The notes under the pieces are model-generated. The model was not told the DNA's origin. It saw only the letters and a program-made list of their open reading frames with translations, and made no database searches. Made by a program: the position numbers and the translations under genes. From assembly GCA_913062865.1 (NCBI GenBank), contig CAJXWO010000016.1:1-51238 (forward strand): a stretch of 51,238 bases of DNA, given 5' to 3'. Below, one piece after another: positions 34,460 through 42,490 of the stretch. Origin of the DNA: an uncultured Paracoccaceae bacterium. GTDB lineage: Bacteria; Pseudomonadota; Alphaproteobacteria; Rhodobacterales; Rhodobacteraceae. Every line of letters starts with the position of its first letter. Position 1 is the first letter of the stretch.

Positions 34460-34802
34460 TCGGATAGCGCGCCTCGCCCCAGCCATCCACGGAACAGCGT
34501 GCCCGCACGAAAATCTGGTCCACGCCGTCCGGCAGCACCACATCGCGGAGCGACCGGGTAAAGGGCTGTTCTTCCACATGGGGGTGGTGCAGCTCTCGGT
34601 AGCCCAGGCGATTGCCTTCGGCATCCACGATCTCCCACCCGTCGGCGTAATGATCCCAACCCGTGTCCGGGTGCGCGAGCGTTACGGAGATGCGCCATCC
34701 CATTTCATCGCGGGACGCCTCGGCCGCCACAATTCGGGGCGGGTCGGCAGCAAGCGGTAGGGCAAGCGTGGCGAGGCAGGCGGCGAACAAGAGGCGTGTC
34801 AT
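34440..34802 (-). CDS. Small secreted hypothetical protein
   Basis: The 120-residue product starts MTRLLFAACLATLALPLAAD, a clear signal peptide with cleavage likely near residue 19. The mature part is a beta-rich domain (ASRDEMGWRISVTLAHPDTGWDHYADGW) with HHPHVEEQPF and one Cys. I do not know a function. A start at 34823 is possible but the ATG at 34802 places the signal peptide correctly. It ends 20 bases inside the convergent amidotransferase gene. It is followed upstream on its strand by the DUF599 gene, 38 bases away. Confidence 0.6.
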   Translation of the reverse strand: MTRLLFAACLATLALPLAADPPRIVAAEASRDEMGWRISVTLAHPDTGWDHYADGWEIVDAEGNRLGYRELHHPHVEEQPFTRSLRDVVLPDGVDQIFVRARCSVDGWGEARYPITLRSD

Positions 34803-34839
34803 GACACTCTGCCTACCGCGCAAGCACCGCCGAGGGGAG

Positions 34840-35559
34840 TCAACTATCCGTGTGGGTCATGCCGTCTTCGGGGGCCAGCAAGGCCAGCCGCGACTGCGAT
34901 GCGAACTCGCGCCGCCACAGCACGCCCGTCGTGAAAACCGCGGCAAGGATGAGAGCGGCAGGTCCCAGGATCCAGGCCGCCGCCGCCATGGCGAAATAGA
35001 CCGACCTGAGCCCCCGGTTGAAACTGCGCGCCGCGGTGATGTTCAGCGTTCCGGCCTTCTTCGCGCGGGGCATGGCGGCAGGGTCCTCGGGGCTGTTGGG
35101 GACCGCGGCCATCAGCACCGCGCAATAGCCGAACAGGCGGTTCGACCAGACGAATTTCAGGAACGCGTTCACCGCGAACAAAAGGACAAGCATCAGCTTG
35201 ATCTCCCACACGATGGCGGGATCGGTTTCCTGGGTCAGATCCCGGACAACCCCCCTGAGCTGTTCGACATTCCCGATCAGCGCGAGCCCGCCGCCGATGG
35301 CCAGCAATGCGGCCGAGGCGAAAAAGGCCGTGCCCTGCCGCAGGCTGCCCAACACCTGGGAATCGAAAATGCGCGGGTCGCGCAGCACCATCTGGCGCAT
35401 CCATTCCTGACGGTGGCCGCGCATCAGGTAGGAGACCGATGGACGGGATTTGGGCGGGTGCTCGATCAGCCAACCGGTGGCGATCCAAAGCACCAGGATC
35501 GTCGCGACGGCCAGCGCGTCGAGTTGCGAAAAAAGGTCCAGCCGGTCGCTCCAAGTCAT
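34840..35559 (-). CDS. DUF599 family membrane protein
   Basis: The 239-residue product has about four hydrophobic segments and the DUF599 hallmarks. These are SYLMRGHRQEWMRQMVLRDPRIFDSQVLGSL (split near residues 43-73) and the LMLVLLFAVNAFLKFVWSNRLFGYC region. RAARSFNRGLRSVYFAMA-like ARSFNRGLRSVYFAMAAAAW follows. The function of the family is unknown. It is 38 bases upstream of the CopD-like gene's end on the same strand, making a probable three-gene set with the small secreted protein. Confidence 0.85.
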   Translation of the reverse strand: MTWSDRLDLFSQLDALAVATILVLWIATGWLIEHPPKSRPSVSYLMRGHRQEWMRQMVLRDPRIFDSQVLGSLRQGTAFFASAALLAIGGGLALIGNVEQLRGVVRDLTQETDPAIVWEIKLMLVLLFAVNAFLKFVWSNRLFGYCAVLMAAVPNSPEDPAAMPRAKKAGTLNITAARSFNRGLRSVYFAMAAAAWILGPAALILAAVFTTGVLWRREFASQSRLALLAPEDGMTHTDS

Positions 35560-35597
35560 GGTGCCACCCTAGGAAGGGGGGCGCGCCTTGGCCAGCA

Positions 35598-36008
35598 TCA
35601 GAATGGCTTGACCACCACCACCCACAGCACGGCGATGGCGCCGACAACGCTGATTTCGTTGAAGATGCGCAGGAACATGTCGGATTCGGTGAACACGCCC
35701 CGCTTTGCCCGCAACACCAGCCGTCCGGTCCAGGCGTAATGCGCCGCCAGAAGGGTCACCATTCCTAGCTTGACCCAGACCCAGGTGGCAAAGCCCCAGT
35801 CCCAGCCCAGCCAGAGGCCCGTCGCGATGGCGATCACCGCAAGGCCGGCGGAGAACCGATAAAGCCGTACGGTCAGGTCGCCCGTGGGTCCGAACTCGCC
35901 CAGCTTGGCATATTCGCGCTTCCAGTAGATGAGCGCCCGGGGCACCGCGAAGATGGAGGTCATCCATCCCATGACGCAAAGCAAATGTATGATCTTGACC
36001 CAATCCAT
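35598..36008 (-). CDS. CopD/HemJ-like four-helix membrane protein
   Basis: The 136-residue product has four hydrophobic helices. It begins with MDWVKIIHLLCVMGWMTSIF, with conserved His8, and continues to RLYRFSAGLAVIAIATGLWLG and KLGMVTLLAAHYAW, with a second conserved His. These features match the CopD-like/HemJ (TIGR00701) family, whose members bind haem and in some bacteria act as protoporphyrinogen oxidase. The genuine hemJ is often linked to hemE and rho, which are not here, so a paralogue is more likely. It is divergent from glcD. Confidence 0.7.
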   Translation of the reverse strand: MDWVKIIHLLCVMGWMTSIFAVPRALIYWKREYAKLGEFGPTGDLTVRLYRFSAGLAVIAIATGLWLGWDWGFATWVWVKLGMVTLLAAHYAWTGRLVLRAKRGVFTESDMFLRIFNEISVVGAIAVLWVVVVKPF

Positions 36009-36088
36009 GGCCGTCTGACTGCGCCTTCATGCGCCCGCTCGCAAGGTGCGACAAAGCCGCAGGGGATTTTTCTTGGCAGAATGGGGCA

Positions 36089-36111
36089 ATTGGTTATATT
36101 TCCTTACCAAT
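36089..36111. promoter_or_regulatory. Inverted repeat in front of glcD, possible operator
   Basis: ATTGGT and ACCAAT form a perfect 6-bp inverted repeat separated by 11 bases, lying 16 bases before the glcD start. FadR/GlcC-type GntR repressors often use TGGT...ACCA half sites. No regulator gene is adjacent, so the assignment is only a suggestion. Confidence 0.45.
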
Positions 36112-36127
36112 CACCAGGGAGGATTCC

Positions 36128-37576
36128 ATGGAACTGCCCCAGCCCGATCCAGCCGTACTGGCCCGCAAGGACGCGCTGATCGCACGCCTGCGCGATATCC
36201 TGCCCGAGGATGCGATCATCCACGATCCGGCCGAAACGCGAGCCTATGAATGCGACGCGCTTACCGCCTACAAGTGCCCGCCGCTCTGTGCCGTTCTGCC
36301 CGCGTCGACCGAAGAGGTCGCGGGCGTTCTGCGTGCCTGCCACGCGATGGGCGTGCCGGTTGTGCCGCGCGGTGCGGGCACATCGCTTGCGGGCGGGGCA
36401 CTGCCGACCGCCGACAGCGTGATCCTGGGCGTGGCACGCATGACCGAGGTGATCGAGACCGATTACGACAACCGCTTCATTCGCGTGCAGACCGGGCGCA
36501 CGAACCTGAGCGTCACCGGCGCTGTCGAGGAAGAGGGGTTCTTTTACGCCCCTGACCCGTCCAGCCAGCTGGCCTGTGCCATCGCCGGCAATATCGCGAT
36601 GAACTCGGGCGGGGCGCATTGCCTGAAATACGGCGTGACCACGAACAACCTGATGGGCGTCACGATGGTTCAGATGGACGGCACCGTGGTCGAAATCGGC
36701 GGCGCACATCTGGACAGCGGCGGGCTGGACCTGTTGGGCCTCATCTGCGGCTCCGAAGGGCAGCTGGGCGTGGTGACCGAGGCCACCTTGCGCATCCTGC
36801 CCAAGCCCGAGGGGGCGCGGCCGGTGCTGATGGGCTTCGACAGCTCCGAGGTGGCCGGCGCCTGCGTCAGCGACATCATCAAGTCGGGCATCCTGCCCGT
36901 GGCCATCGAATTCATGGACCGACCCTGCATCGAGGCGACCGAGGCTTTTGCCAAGGCGGGCTACCCGATGTGTGAGGCGTTGTTGATCGTCGAGGTCGAG
37001 GGGTCCGAAGCCGAGATCGACCACCAGCTGGGTCTGATCATGGACATCGCCCGCCGCCACAACCCGGTAGAGCTGCGCGAGGCCCGCGATGCCGACGAGG
37101 CCGGGCGCATCTGGCTTGGCCGCAAATCGGCCTTTGGCGCGATGGGCCAGATCAACGATTACATGTGCCTTGACGGGACGATCCCGGTGTCGTCCCTGCC
37201 CATGGTCCTGCGCCGCATCGGCGAGATGTCCAAGGAATACGGTCTTGGCGTGGCCAATGTGTTCCACGCGGGCGACGGCAACATGCATCCCCTGATCCTT
37301 TACAATGCCAACGAGCCCGGCCAGCTGGAACTGTGTGAGGCGTTGGGCGCGGACATCCTCAAGCTCTGTGTCGAGGCGGGCGGGTGTCTCACCGGCGAGC
37401 ACGGCGTGGGCATCGAAAAGCGTGACCTGATGTCCACGCAATTCGACCCGGCCGATCTGGAAATCCAGATGGCGGTGAAGGACGTGTTCGATCCCGGCTG
37501 GCTTTTGAACCCGGCCAAGGTGTTCCCGCTGGATGTGTCCGAGGCGCGCCGCCGGCCTGCCATGGCAGCCGAATAG
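36128..37576 (+). CDS. glcD: Glycolate oxidase FAD-linked subunit GlcD
   Basis: GlcD oxidises glycolate to glyoxylate. The 482-residue product is a FAD_binding_4 oxidase with PRGAGTSLAGGALPTADSVILG for FAD contact and NSGGAHCLKYGVTTNNLMGV. The C-terminal NVFHAGDGNMHPLILYN and CLTGEHGVGIEK motif carries the conserved His pair. AGGGAGG precedes the ATG at 36128; the open frame runs 33 codons further up without similarity. It heads glcDEF with 28 and 17 base gaps, so the three form one operon. Length and motifs look intact. Confidence 0.94.
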   Translation: MELPQPDPAVLARKDALIARLRDILPEDAIIHDPAETRAYECDALTAYKCPPLCAVLPASTEEVAGVLRACHAMGVPVVPRGAGTSLAGGALPTADSVILGVARMTEVIETDYDNRFIRVQTGRTNLSVTGAVEEEGFFYAPDPSSQLACAIAGNIAMNSGGAHCLKYGVTTNNLMGVTMVQMDGTVVEIGGAHLDSGGLDLLGLICGSEGQLGVVTEATLRILPKPEGARPVLMGFDSSEVAGACVSDIIKSGILPVAIEFMDRPCIEATEAFAKAGYPMCEALLIVEVEGSEAEIDHQLGLIMDIARRHNPVELREARDADEAGRIWLGRKSAFGAMGQINDYMCLDGTIPVSSLPMVLRRIGEMSKEYGLGVANVFHAGDGNMHPLILYNANEPGQLELCEALGADILKLCVEAGGCLTGEHGVGIEKRDLMSTQFDPADLEIQMAVKDVFDPGWLLNPAKVFPLDVSEARRRPAMAAE

Positions 37577-37604
37577 ACACTGAAAACCCCTGGATTAGAG
37601 ACAC

Positions 37605-38720
37605 ATGCAGCCCAAGGACGAGGCCGAACTGGCCCAGATCATCGCCGCGCGCAACGCGCCTGTCTGGATCGCCGGGGGCGGCACCTGCGGGTCCGTGCCA
37701 GAGGGTGTGGAACGGTTGGATACGGCGGGTCTGAGCGGCATCACGCTATACGAACCCGGGGCACTGACGCTGGTCGCCAAGGCGGGCACGCCGCTTTTCG
37801 AGATCGAAGCGGCGCTTGACGCCGAGGGTCAGCGGCTTGCCTTCGAGCCTTGGGACGCACGCAGGCTGATGGGGGCGGGCGGCGCGCCCACCATCGGCGG
37901 CGTGGTGGCGATGAATGCCAGCGGTCCGCGCCGGATTGCCGTAGGGGCCATGCGCGACTTCATGCTGGGCGTGCGCTTTGTCGATGGCATGGGCCAGGTA
38001 CTCAAGAACGGTGGACGCGTGATGAAGAACGTCACCGGCTATGACCTCGTCAAGCTGATGACCGGAAGCCGGGGTGCGCTGGGCGTGCTGACCGAAGTCA
38101 GCCTAAAGGTGCTGCCAAGGCCCGAGGCCGCGGGCACCGTCCTGATCGACGGGTTGAGCGACCCCGACGCCGTGCGCGCCATGTCCGCGGCGCTGACATC
38201 GCCCTACGAGGTGACCGGTGCGGCGCATATGCCCCAGGGACCAGGCGGCACGCCTTTGACCCTTATCAGGGTCGAAGGCTTCGAGACACAAGTGACCTAT
38301 CGCACCGGCGCCTTGCAGGCGCTTTTGGCCGAATTTCCCCATGTTAGGGTCGAAACAGACCCTGATGTGACCGCTGCGCTCTGGGCCGGTGTCCGGGACG
38401 CCGCCCCATTCCACGCCCGCGAGGGCGATGTGTGGCGCATTTCCTGCAAACCCAGCGACGGGCCGGATCTGGGTGCCAGGGCGCAGGCCCAGGGTCTGCT
38501 CTATGACTGGGGCGGTGGGCTGATCTGGGCGCTGGTGCCCAGTGGCACGGACCTGCGCGCCCGGCTGGGTGCCTATGACGGCCACGCGACCCGCGTCAGG
38601 GGCGGAGGGGATGGCATCCCGAACCTTCAGCCCGAACCGCCGGCACTGGCTGCGCTGACCGAAGGCCTGCGCGCAAAATTCGACCCCAAGGGCCTGTTCA
38701 ACCCCGGCCTGATGGCCTGA
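37605..38720 (+). CDS. glcE: Glycolate oxidase subunit GlcE
   Basis: The 371-residue GlcE product is a second FAD-binding subunit, related to GlcD. It has IAGGGTCG at residues 22-29 and LGAGGAPTIGGVV-like MGAGGAPTIGGVVAMNASG. RIAVGAMRDFMLGVRFVDGMGQVLKNGGRVMKNVTGYDL (read in two parts) follows. Length agrees with the family. It lies 28 bases after glcD and 17 before glcF. Weak resemblance to other FAD-linked oxidases would not change this, because context with glcD and glcF is decisive. Confidence 0.93.
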   Translation: MQPKDEAELAQIIAARNAPVWIAGGGTCGSVPEGVERLDTAGLSGITLYEPGALTLVAKAGTPLFEIEAALDAEGQRLAFEPWDARRLMGAGGAPTIGGVVAMNASGPRRIAVGAMRDFMLGVRFVDGMGQVLKNGGRVMKNVTGYDLVKLMTGSRGALGVLTEVSLKVLPRPEAAGTVLIDGLSDPDAVRAMSAALTSPYEVTGAAHMPQGPGGTPLTLIRVEGFETQVTYRTGALQALLAEFPHVRVETDPDVTAALWAGVRDAAPFHAREGDVWRISCKPSDGPDLGARAQAQGLLYDWGGGLIWALVPSGTDLRARLGAYDGHATRVRGGGDGIPNLQPEPPALAALTEGLRAKFDPKGLFNPGLMA

Positions 38721-38737
38721 CCTGACGGGAAGACCCG

Positions 38738-40036
38738 ATGCAAACCAATTTCACCGACGCGCAACTCAGCGATCCCGGCACCGCCCGGGCCAACGAGATC
38801 CTGCGCGCCTGCGTCCATTGCGGGTTCTGTACCGCGACCTGTCCCACCTACCAGGTGCTGGGCGACGAGCTCGACAGCCCGCGCGGGCGCATCTACCTGA
38901 TCAAGGACATGCTCGAAAACGAGCGGGTGCCGGACGAAAAGACCGTCAAGCATATCGACCGCTGTCTCAGCTGCCTGGCCTGCATGACGACCTGCCCCTC
39001 GGGCGTGCATTACATGCACCTGGTCGACCATGCCCGGACTTATATCGAACAGCACTACAACCGGCCCTGGCATGACCGGGCGCTGCGCTGGATCCTGGCG
39101 CGCATCCTGCCGTATCCGGGACGGTTCCGCTTGGCGCTTTTGGGCGCGAAGATCGGCAAGCCCTTTCGCGGGCTGATCCCCGATGCCCGCCTGCGCGCCA
39201 TGCTCGAGATGGCGCCCGAGACCATCCCGCCGGTCAGCCGCAATGACGATGCGCAGGTGTTCCCCGCGCAAGGCGCGCGGAAAAAGCGCGTGGCGCTGAT
39301 GACCGGCTGCGCGCAAAGGGCGCTGAACACTGATATCAACGATGCCACGATCCGGCTGCTGCGCCGACTGGGGTGCGAGGTTGTGGTGGCAAAGGGGCAG
39401 GGATGCTGCGGGGCGCTGACCCATCACATGGGCAAAGAGCACGAGGCGCTGTCGACGGCGGCCAAGAATGTTCGCGCCTGGGCTGCCGAAATGGACGCAG
39501 ACGGGCTCGACGCGATCGTTATCAACACCAGCGGATGCGGCACCACGGTCAAGGATTATGGGCACATGTTCGCCCAGCATGCGCTGGCGGCGGATGCCGC
39601 GCGGGTCGCGGGCATCGCGGTGGATGTCTCCGAACTGCTCAAGACACTGGACCTGCCCGAAGGCGGCGCGCCCGAGATGAAGGTGGCCTATCACGCGGCC
39701 TGTTCGCTCCAGCATGGCCAGCAGATCAAGTCGGCGCCCAAGGACCTGCTGAAACGGGCGGGCTTTGCCGTGGTCGAACCCGCCGACAGTCACCTCTGCT
39801 GCGGGAGCGCGGGCACCTACAACCTCATGCAGCCGGAGATTTCCAAACAGCTCAAGGCGCGCAAGGTCCGCACGCTGGAGGCCAAGACGCCCGACGTGAT
39901 CGCAGCCGGCAATATCGGCTGCATGATGCAGATCGGCACGGGCACCGAAGTGCCGGTGGTGCACACGGTAGAGCTGCTCGATTGGGCAACCGGCGGACCG
40001 GAGCCCCGCGCGTTGGGCGAGGCACGACTGTCCTGA
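38738..40036 (+). CDS. glcF: Glycolate oxidase iron-sulfur subunit GlcF
   Basis: GlcF passes electrons to the quinone pool. The 432-residue product has two 4Fe-4S motifs, with Cys25, 28, 31, 35 in CVHCGFCTATCP and Cys76, 79, 82, 86 in CLSCLACMTTCP. Two CCG domains, with GCCGALTHHMG and CCGSAGTYN, follow. No membrane segment is seen, so it is a peripheral subunit. A GAAGA-like ribosome binding site precedes the ATG at 38738. It ends the glcDEF operon. Confidence 0.95.
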   Translation: MQTNFTDAQLSDPGTARANEILRACVHCGFCTATCPTYQVLGDELDSPRGRIYLIKDMLENERVPDEKTVKHIDRCLSCLACMTTCPSGVHYMHLVDHARTYIEQHYNRPWHDRALRWILARILPYPGRFRLALLGAKIGKPFRGLIPDARLRAMLEMAPETIPPVSRNDDAQVFPAQGARKKRVALMTGCAQRALNTDINDATIRLLRRLGCEVVVAKGQGCCGALTHHMGKEHEALSTAAKNVRAWAAEMDADGLDAIVINTSGCGTTVKDYGHMFAQHALAADAARVAGIAVDVSELLKTLDLPEGGAPEMKVAYHAACSLQHGQQIKSAPKDLLKRAGFAVVEPADSHLCCGSAGTYNLMQPEISKQLKARKVRTLEAKTPDVIAAGNIGCMMQIGTGTEVPVVHTVELLDWATGGPEPRALGEARLS

Positions 40037-40118
40037 CGCGCGAGGCGGTTTGCCACAATTCTGCCCCATGCGGCGGGTAGACTGGTCTTGATTTCATGAA
40101 ACCGCAGGTGTGACCGCC

Positions 40119-40946
40119 ATGCGCAGAGCCGCTTTGCTTTCTCTGATCGGGTTGTTCGTCGCGCTGAGCGTTCAGGCAGACGATACCCGTCTGCGCAGCC
40201 TCGATTCCCTCTACGGTGCGCGGGGCTGGGACGCGGTGGGGCGGCTCGATTTTGCGGGCAAGGGCTTTTGCACCGGCGCGCTGGTGGCGCCCGACCTGGT
40301 GTTGACCGCCGCCCATTGCATGTATGACAAGAGCACGGGCGAACGCATCGACCCTGCCAGCGTCGAGTTTCGCGCAGGCTGGCGCAATGGTCGCGCAGAG
40401 GCCTATCGCGGTGTGCGCCGTGCCGTGGTGCATCCGGATTTCCAGTTCGGCAGCCGGATCTCGGCCGACCGGGTGCGCAACGATGTGGCCCTGCTGGAAC
40501 TGGACCAGCCGATCCGCAAATCGACCGTCGTGCCGTTCGCGCTGGATGAAAGGCCCCATGCGGGCGACCGGATCGGTGTGATATCCTACGCGCGCGGCCG
40601 GTCCGAGGCCCCGTCGCTGCAAGAGATGTGCGAAGTCGCGACGCGGCAGGCAGGCGTTCTGGTGATGTCCTGCACCGTCGACTTCGGGGCCTCAGGCGCA
40701 CCCGTCTTCAGCTTTGCGGACGGGGTTCCGCGCATCGTGTCGGTCGTATCCGCAAAGGCTGCGATCGATGGTGCGCCGGTGTCGCTGGGCACTGCGCTGG
40801 CCTCCCCCATTGCACGGCTCAGGGCCGAACTGGCCATCGCGCGTGGCGGCTCCTGGTCGTCCCTGCCACAGGTCGGTACCGACACCGCCGCGAACCCTGG
40901 TACCGGCACCCGCCGCGAGAACGGTGCGAAATTCGTAAAGCCGTGA
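40119..40946 (+). CDS. Secreted trypsin-like serine protease 1
   Basis: The 275-residue product has a signal peptide ending near VQA (residue 20). A trypsin-fold domain follows with the His motif TAAHC at 63-67, Asp in RNDVALLEL and the Ser motif FGASGAP; SCTVDFGASGAPVF is a typical MEROPS S1 context. A C-terminal tail ends RRENGAKFVKP. The triad is complete. It should act outside the cytoplasm. The ATG at 40119 is preceded by AGG; an upstream GTG at 40110 is also possible. The next gene is a paralogue that overlaps by 4 bases, so both are co-expressed. Confidence 0.85.
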   Translation: MRRAALLSLIGLFVALSVQADDTRLRSLDSLYGARGWDAVGRLDFAGKGFCTGALVAPDLVLTAAHCMYDKSTGERIDPASVEFRAGWRNGRAEAYRGVRRAVVHPDFQFGSRISADRVRNDVALLELDQPIRKSTVVPFALDERPHAGDRIGVISYARGRSEAPSLQEMCEVATRQAGVLVMSCTVDFGASGAPVFSFADGVPRIVSVVSAKAAIDGAPVSLGTALASPIARLRAELAIARGGSWSSLPQVGTDTAANPGTGTRRENGAKFVKP

Positions 40947-41752
40947 TCGCGCGGTATGCAGGCCTGCTGTTCGCGCTTTGGGCCGGGTCTCTTTCGGCAC
41001 AGAACGAAGACCGCCTGACCAGCCTTGAATGGCGTGGCGATATCCTTGGATGGGAGGCCGTAGGGCGGCTCGATCTGCCGGGTGGCTTCTGTACCGGTGT
41101 CCTAATCTCGTCCGACACGGTGCTGACCGCGGCGCATTGCCTGTTCCGCAATGGTCAGGCCATTGATCCTGCACAGGTCGTCTTTCGCGCGGGCTATGCC
41201 AACGGCACCGCCGTGGCCGAGCGGCGCGGTGATCGGGTCGCTGTGCCCGACGCCTATCGTCCCGGGGACGCGACCCTGACCGCCGAAGCCATTACCCAGG
41301 ACGTTGCCCTCTTGCGGCTGGACGTGCCCCTGTCCATCGCCGAGGCCGATCCCTTCCGCCTGGCCGACGACCCGGAGACTGGCACGGCGGTGAGCGTCCT
41401 GTCCTACGGGCAGGGCCGGGCCGAGGCCCTTTCGCGCGAGGCCGCCTGCGCCGTCACGGGGCGATACCAGGGCGGGCTGATGTCCTTTGACTGCAACGTG
41501 ACCTTCGGCTCGTCCGGCGCGCCGGTCTTTATCCGACAGGGGACGCGGGTGCGCATCCTGTCGCTCGTCTCGGCCGGGGCGCGCTCCGAGGGTGGCGGCA
41601 GCATCGCCTATGGCATGACCCTGCCCGACACGGTCGCGGCCCTGCGTGCCGAGCTGCGCTATGGCGGGGCCAAGCCCCAGGTGAATGGCGGTGCGCGGCG
41701 CGTGCAGGCCGGTGAACGGATGCAGGGCGGGGCGCGTTTCCTCCGGCCATGA
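40943..41752 (+). CDS. Secreted trypsin-like serine protease 2 (tandem paralogue)
   Basis: This 269-residue protein starts at a GTG overlapping the stop of the previous gene (GTGA). A signal peptide (YAGLLFALWAGSLSAQ) and a trypsin-like domain follow. It has TAAHC, TQDVALLRL for His and Asp, and FGSSGAP around the catalytic Ser. The layout mirrors protease 1: GWEAVGRLDLPGGFCTGVLIS versus GWDAVGRLDFAGKGFCTGALV. Even the C-terminal tail ends GGARFLRP, like GAKFVKP in the partner. So these arose by tandem duplication and diverged. Substrate and role are not shown. Confidence 0.85.
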   Translation: MIARYAGLLFALWAGSLSAQNEDRLTSLEWRGDILGWEAVGRLDLPGGFCTGVLISSDTVLTAAHCLFRNGQAIDPAQVVFRAGYANGTAVAERRGDRVAVPDAYRPGDATLTAEAITQDVALLRLDVPLSIAEADPFRLADDPETGTAVSVLSYGQGRAEALSREAACAVTGRYQGGLMSFDCNVTFGSSGAPVFIRQGTRVRILSLVSAGARSEGGGSIAYGMTLPDTVAALRAELRYGGAKPQVNGGARRVQAGERMQGGARFLRP

Positions 41753-41758
41753 CCGGGA

Positions 41759-41788
41759 CTTGAAACGCGCCGGATGCTTTCCCAATTA
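41759..41788 (+). promoter_or_regulatory. Heat-shock sigma-32-like promoter for hsp20
   Basis: CTTGAAA at 41759-41765 matches the sigma-32 -35 element. With 15 bases after CTTGAA, TCCCAATTA agrees with CCCCATNTA in 7 of 9 positions. Transcription would begin about 85 bases before the hsp20 start codon. Confidence 0.6.
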
Positions 41789-41856
41789 ACTGTCGTCGGA
41801 TGCCAAAGACGGGTCCGGCACCCCCGCCTGTCCCACATGGGAAGGCATCACATAGT

Positions 41857-41881
41857 GGTATCGCTCAATGGAGGATGAACC
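41857..41881 (+). promoter_or_regulatory. ROSE-like RNA thermometer hairpin over the hsp20 ribosome binding site
   Basis: The bases before the hsp20 ATG fold as GGT-ATC-(G)-CT, loop CAATGG, AG-GAT-(GA)-ACC. The SD bases GGAGG are paired with ATCGCT. A bulged G inside UCGCU opposite the SD is the hallmark of ROSE elements. A second small hairpin (TCCC-ACAT-GGGA) lies upstream at 41831-41842. In heat-shock genes of rhizobia this design blocks translation at low temperature and opens on heating. This was not tested by a folding program. Confidence 0.6.
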
Positions 41882-42358
41882 ATGCGAAGCTTTGATTTTG
41901 CACCGCTCTACCGTGCAACCGTCGGGTTCGACCAGATCGCCGACATCATGGACCGGGTCCTGGCCAATGACGTCAGCCAGTCGACCTATCCGCCCTACAA
42001 CATCGAAAAGACGGACGACGACAGCTACCGCATCTCGATCGCAGTCGCGGGCTTTTCCGACGAGGATCTGACCGTCGAGGTCAAGGACCATGCGCTGGTC
42101 GTCTCGGCCCGCAAGCCCGAGGACGCCGACGAGGGCCGCACCTACCTGCATCGGGGTATCGCAACCCGCGCCTTCGAACGCCGCTTTACCCTGGCCGATC
42201 ACGTGCGCGTCGTGGGCGCCAGCCACCAGGACGGCATGCTGCATATCGACCTGCAGCGCGAAATCCCCGAGGCGCTGAAACCGCGCCGCATTGCCATCGC
42301 CAAGGCCGACACGGTCGAAACGGACAAGGACGTGGTCGACGCCAAGGCGGTCAACTGA
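41882..42358 (+). CDS. Hsp20 family small heat-shock chaperone
   Basis: The 158-residue IbpA-like product begins MRSFDFAPLYRATVGFDQIADIMDRV. It has an alpha-crystallin domain (YRISIAVAGFSDEDLTVEVKDHALVVSARK split at residues 48-77) and ends with an IAI-type C-terminal motif (RRIAIAKAD) used for oligomer contacts. It binds unfolding proteins without ATP. The promoter and leader described above point to heat induction. A GC-rich terminator follows. Its length is typical for class A bacterial Hsp20. Confidence 0.95.
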   Translation: MRSFDFAPLYRATVGFDQIADIMDRVLANDVSQSTYPPYNIEKTDDDSYRISIAVAGFSDEDLTVEVKDHALVVSARKPEDADEGRTYLHRGIATRAFERRFTLADHVRVVGASHQDGMLHIDLQREIPEALKPRRIAIAKADTVETDKDVVDAKAVN

Positions 42359-42388
42359 TCCGACTGGAGTGACAGCCGTCAGTCGCAG

Positions 42389-42412
42389 CGCCCCCTCGGA
42401 CCCGAGGGGGCG
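42389..42412 (+). terminator. Rho-independent terminator after hsp20
   Basis: CGCCCCCTCG, then a short GGACC loop region and CGAGGGGGCG, form a 10-bp perfect stem. TTCTT follows. It lies 30 bases after the hsp20 stop. Confidence 0.85.
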
Positions 42413-42490
42413 TTCTTGCATGTGCAGACCGGTCGCACTGGACCCGCCTGCCGCCCGGCCTACCCTCGGATCAGACCCGAGGAAAAGCAT

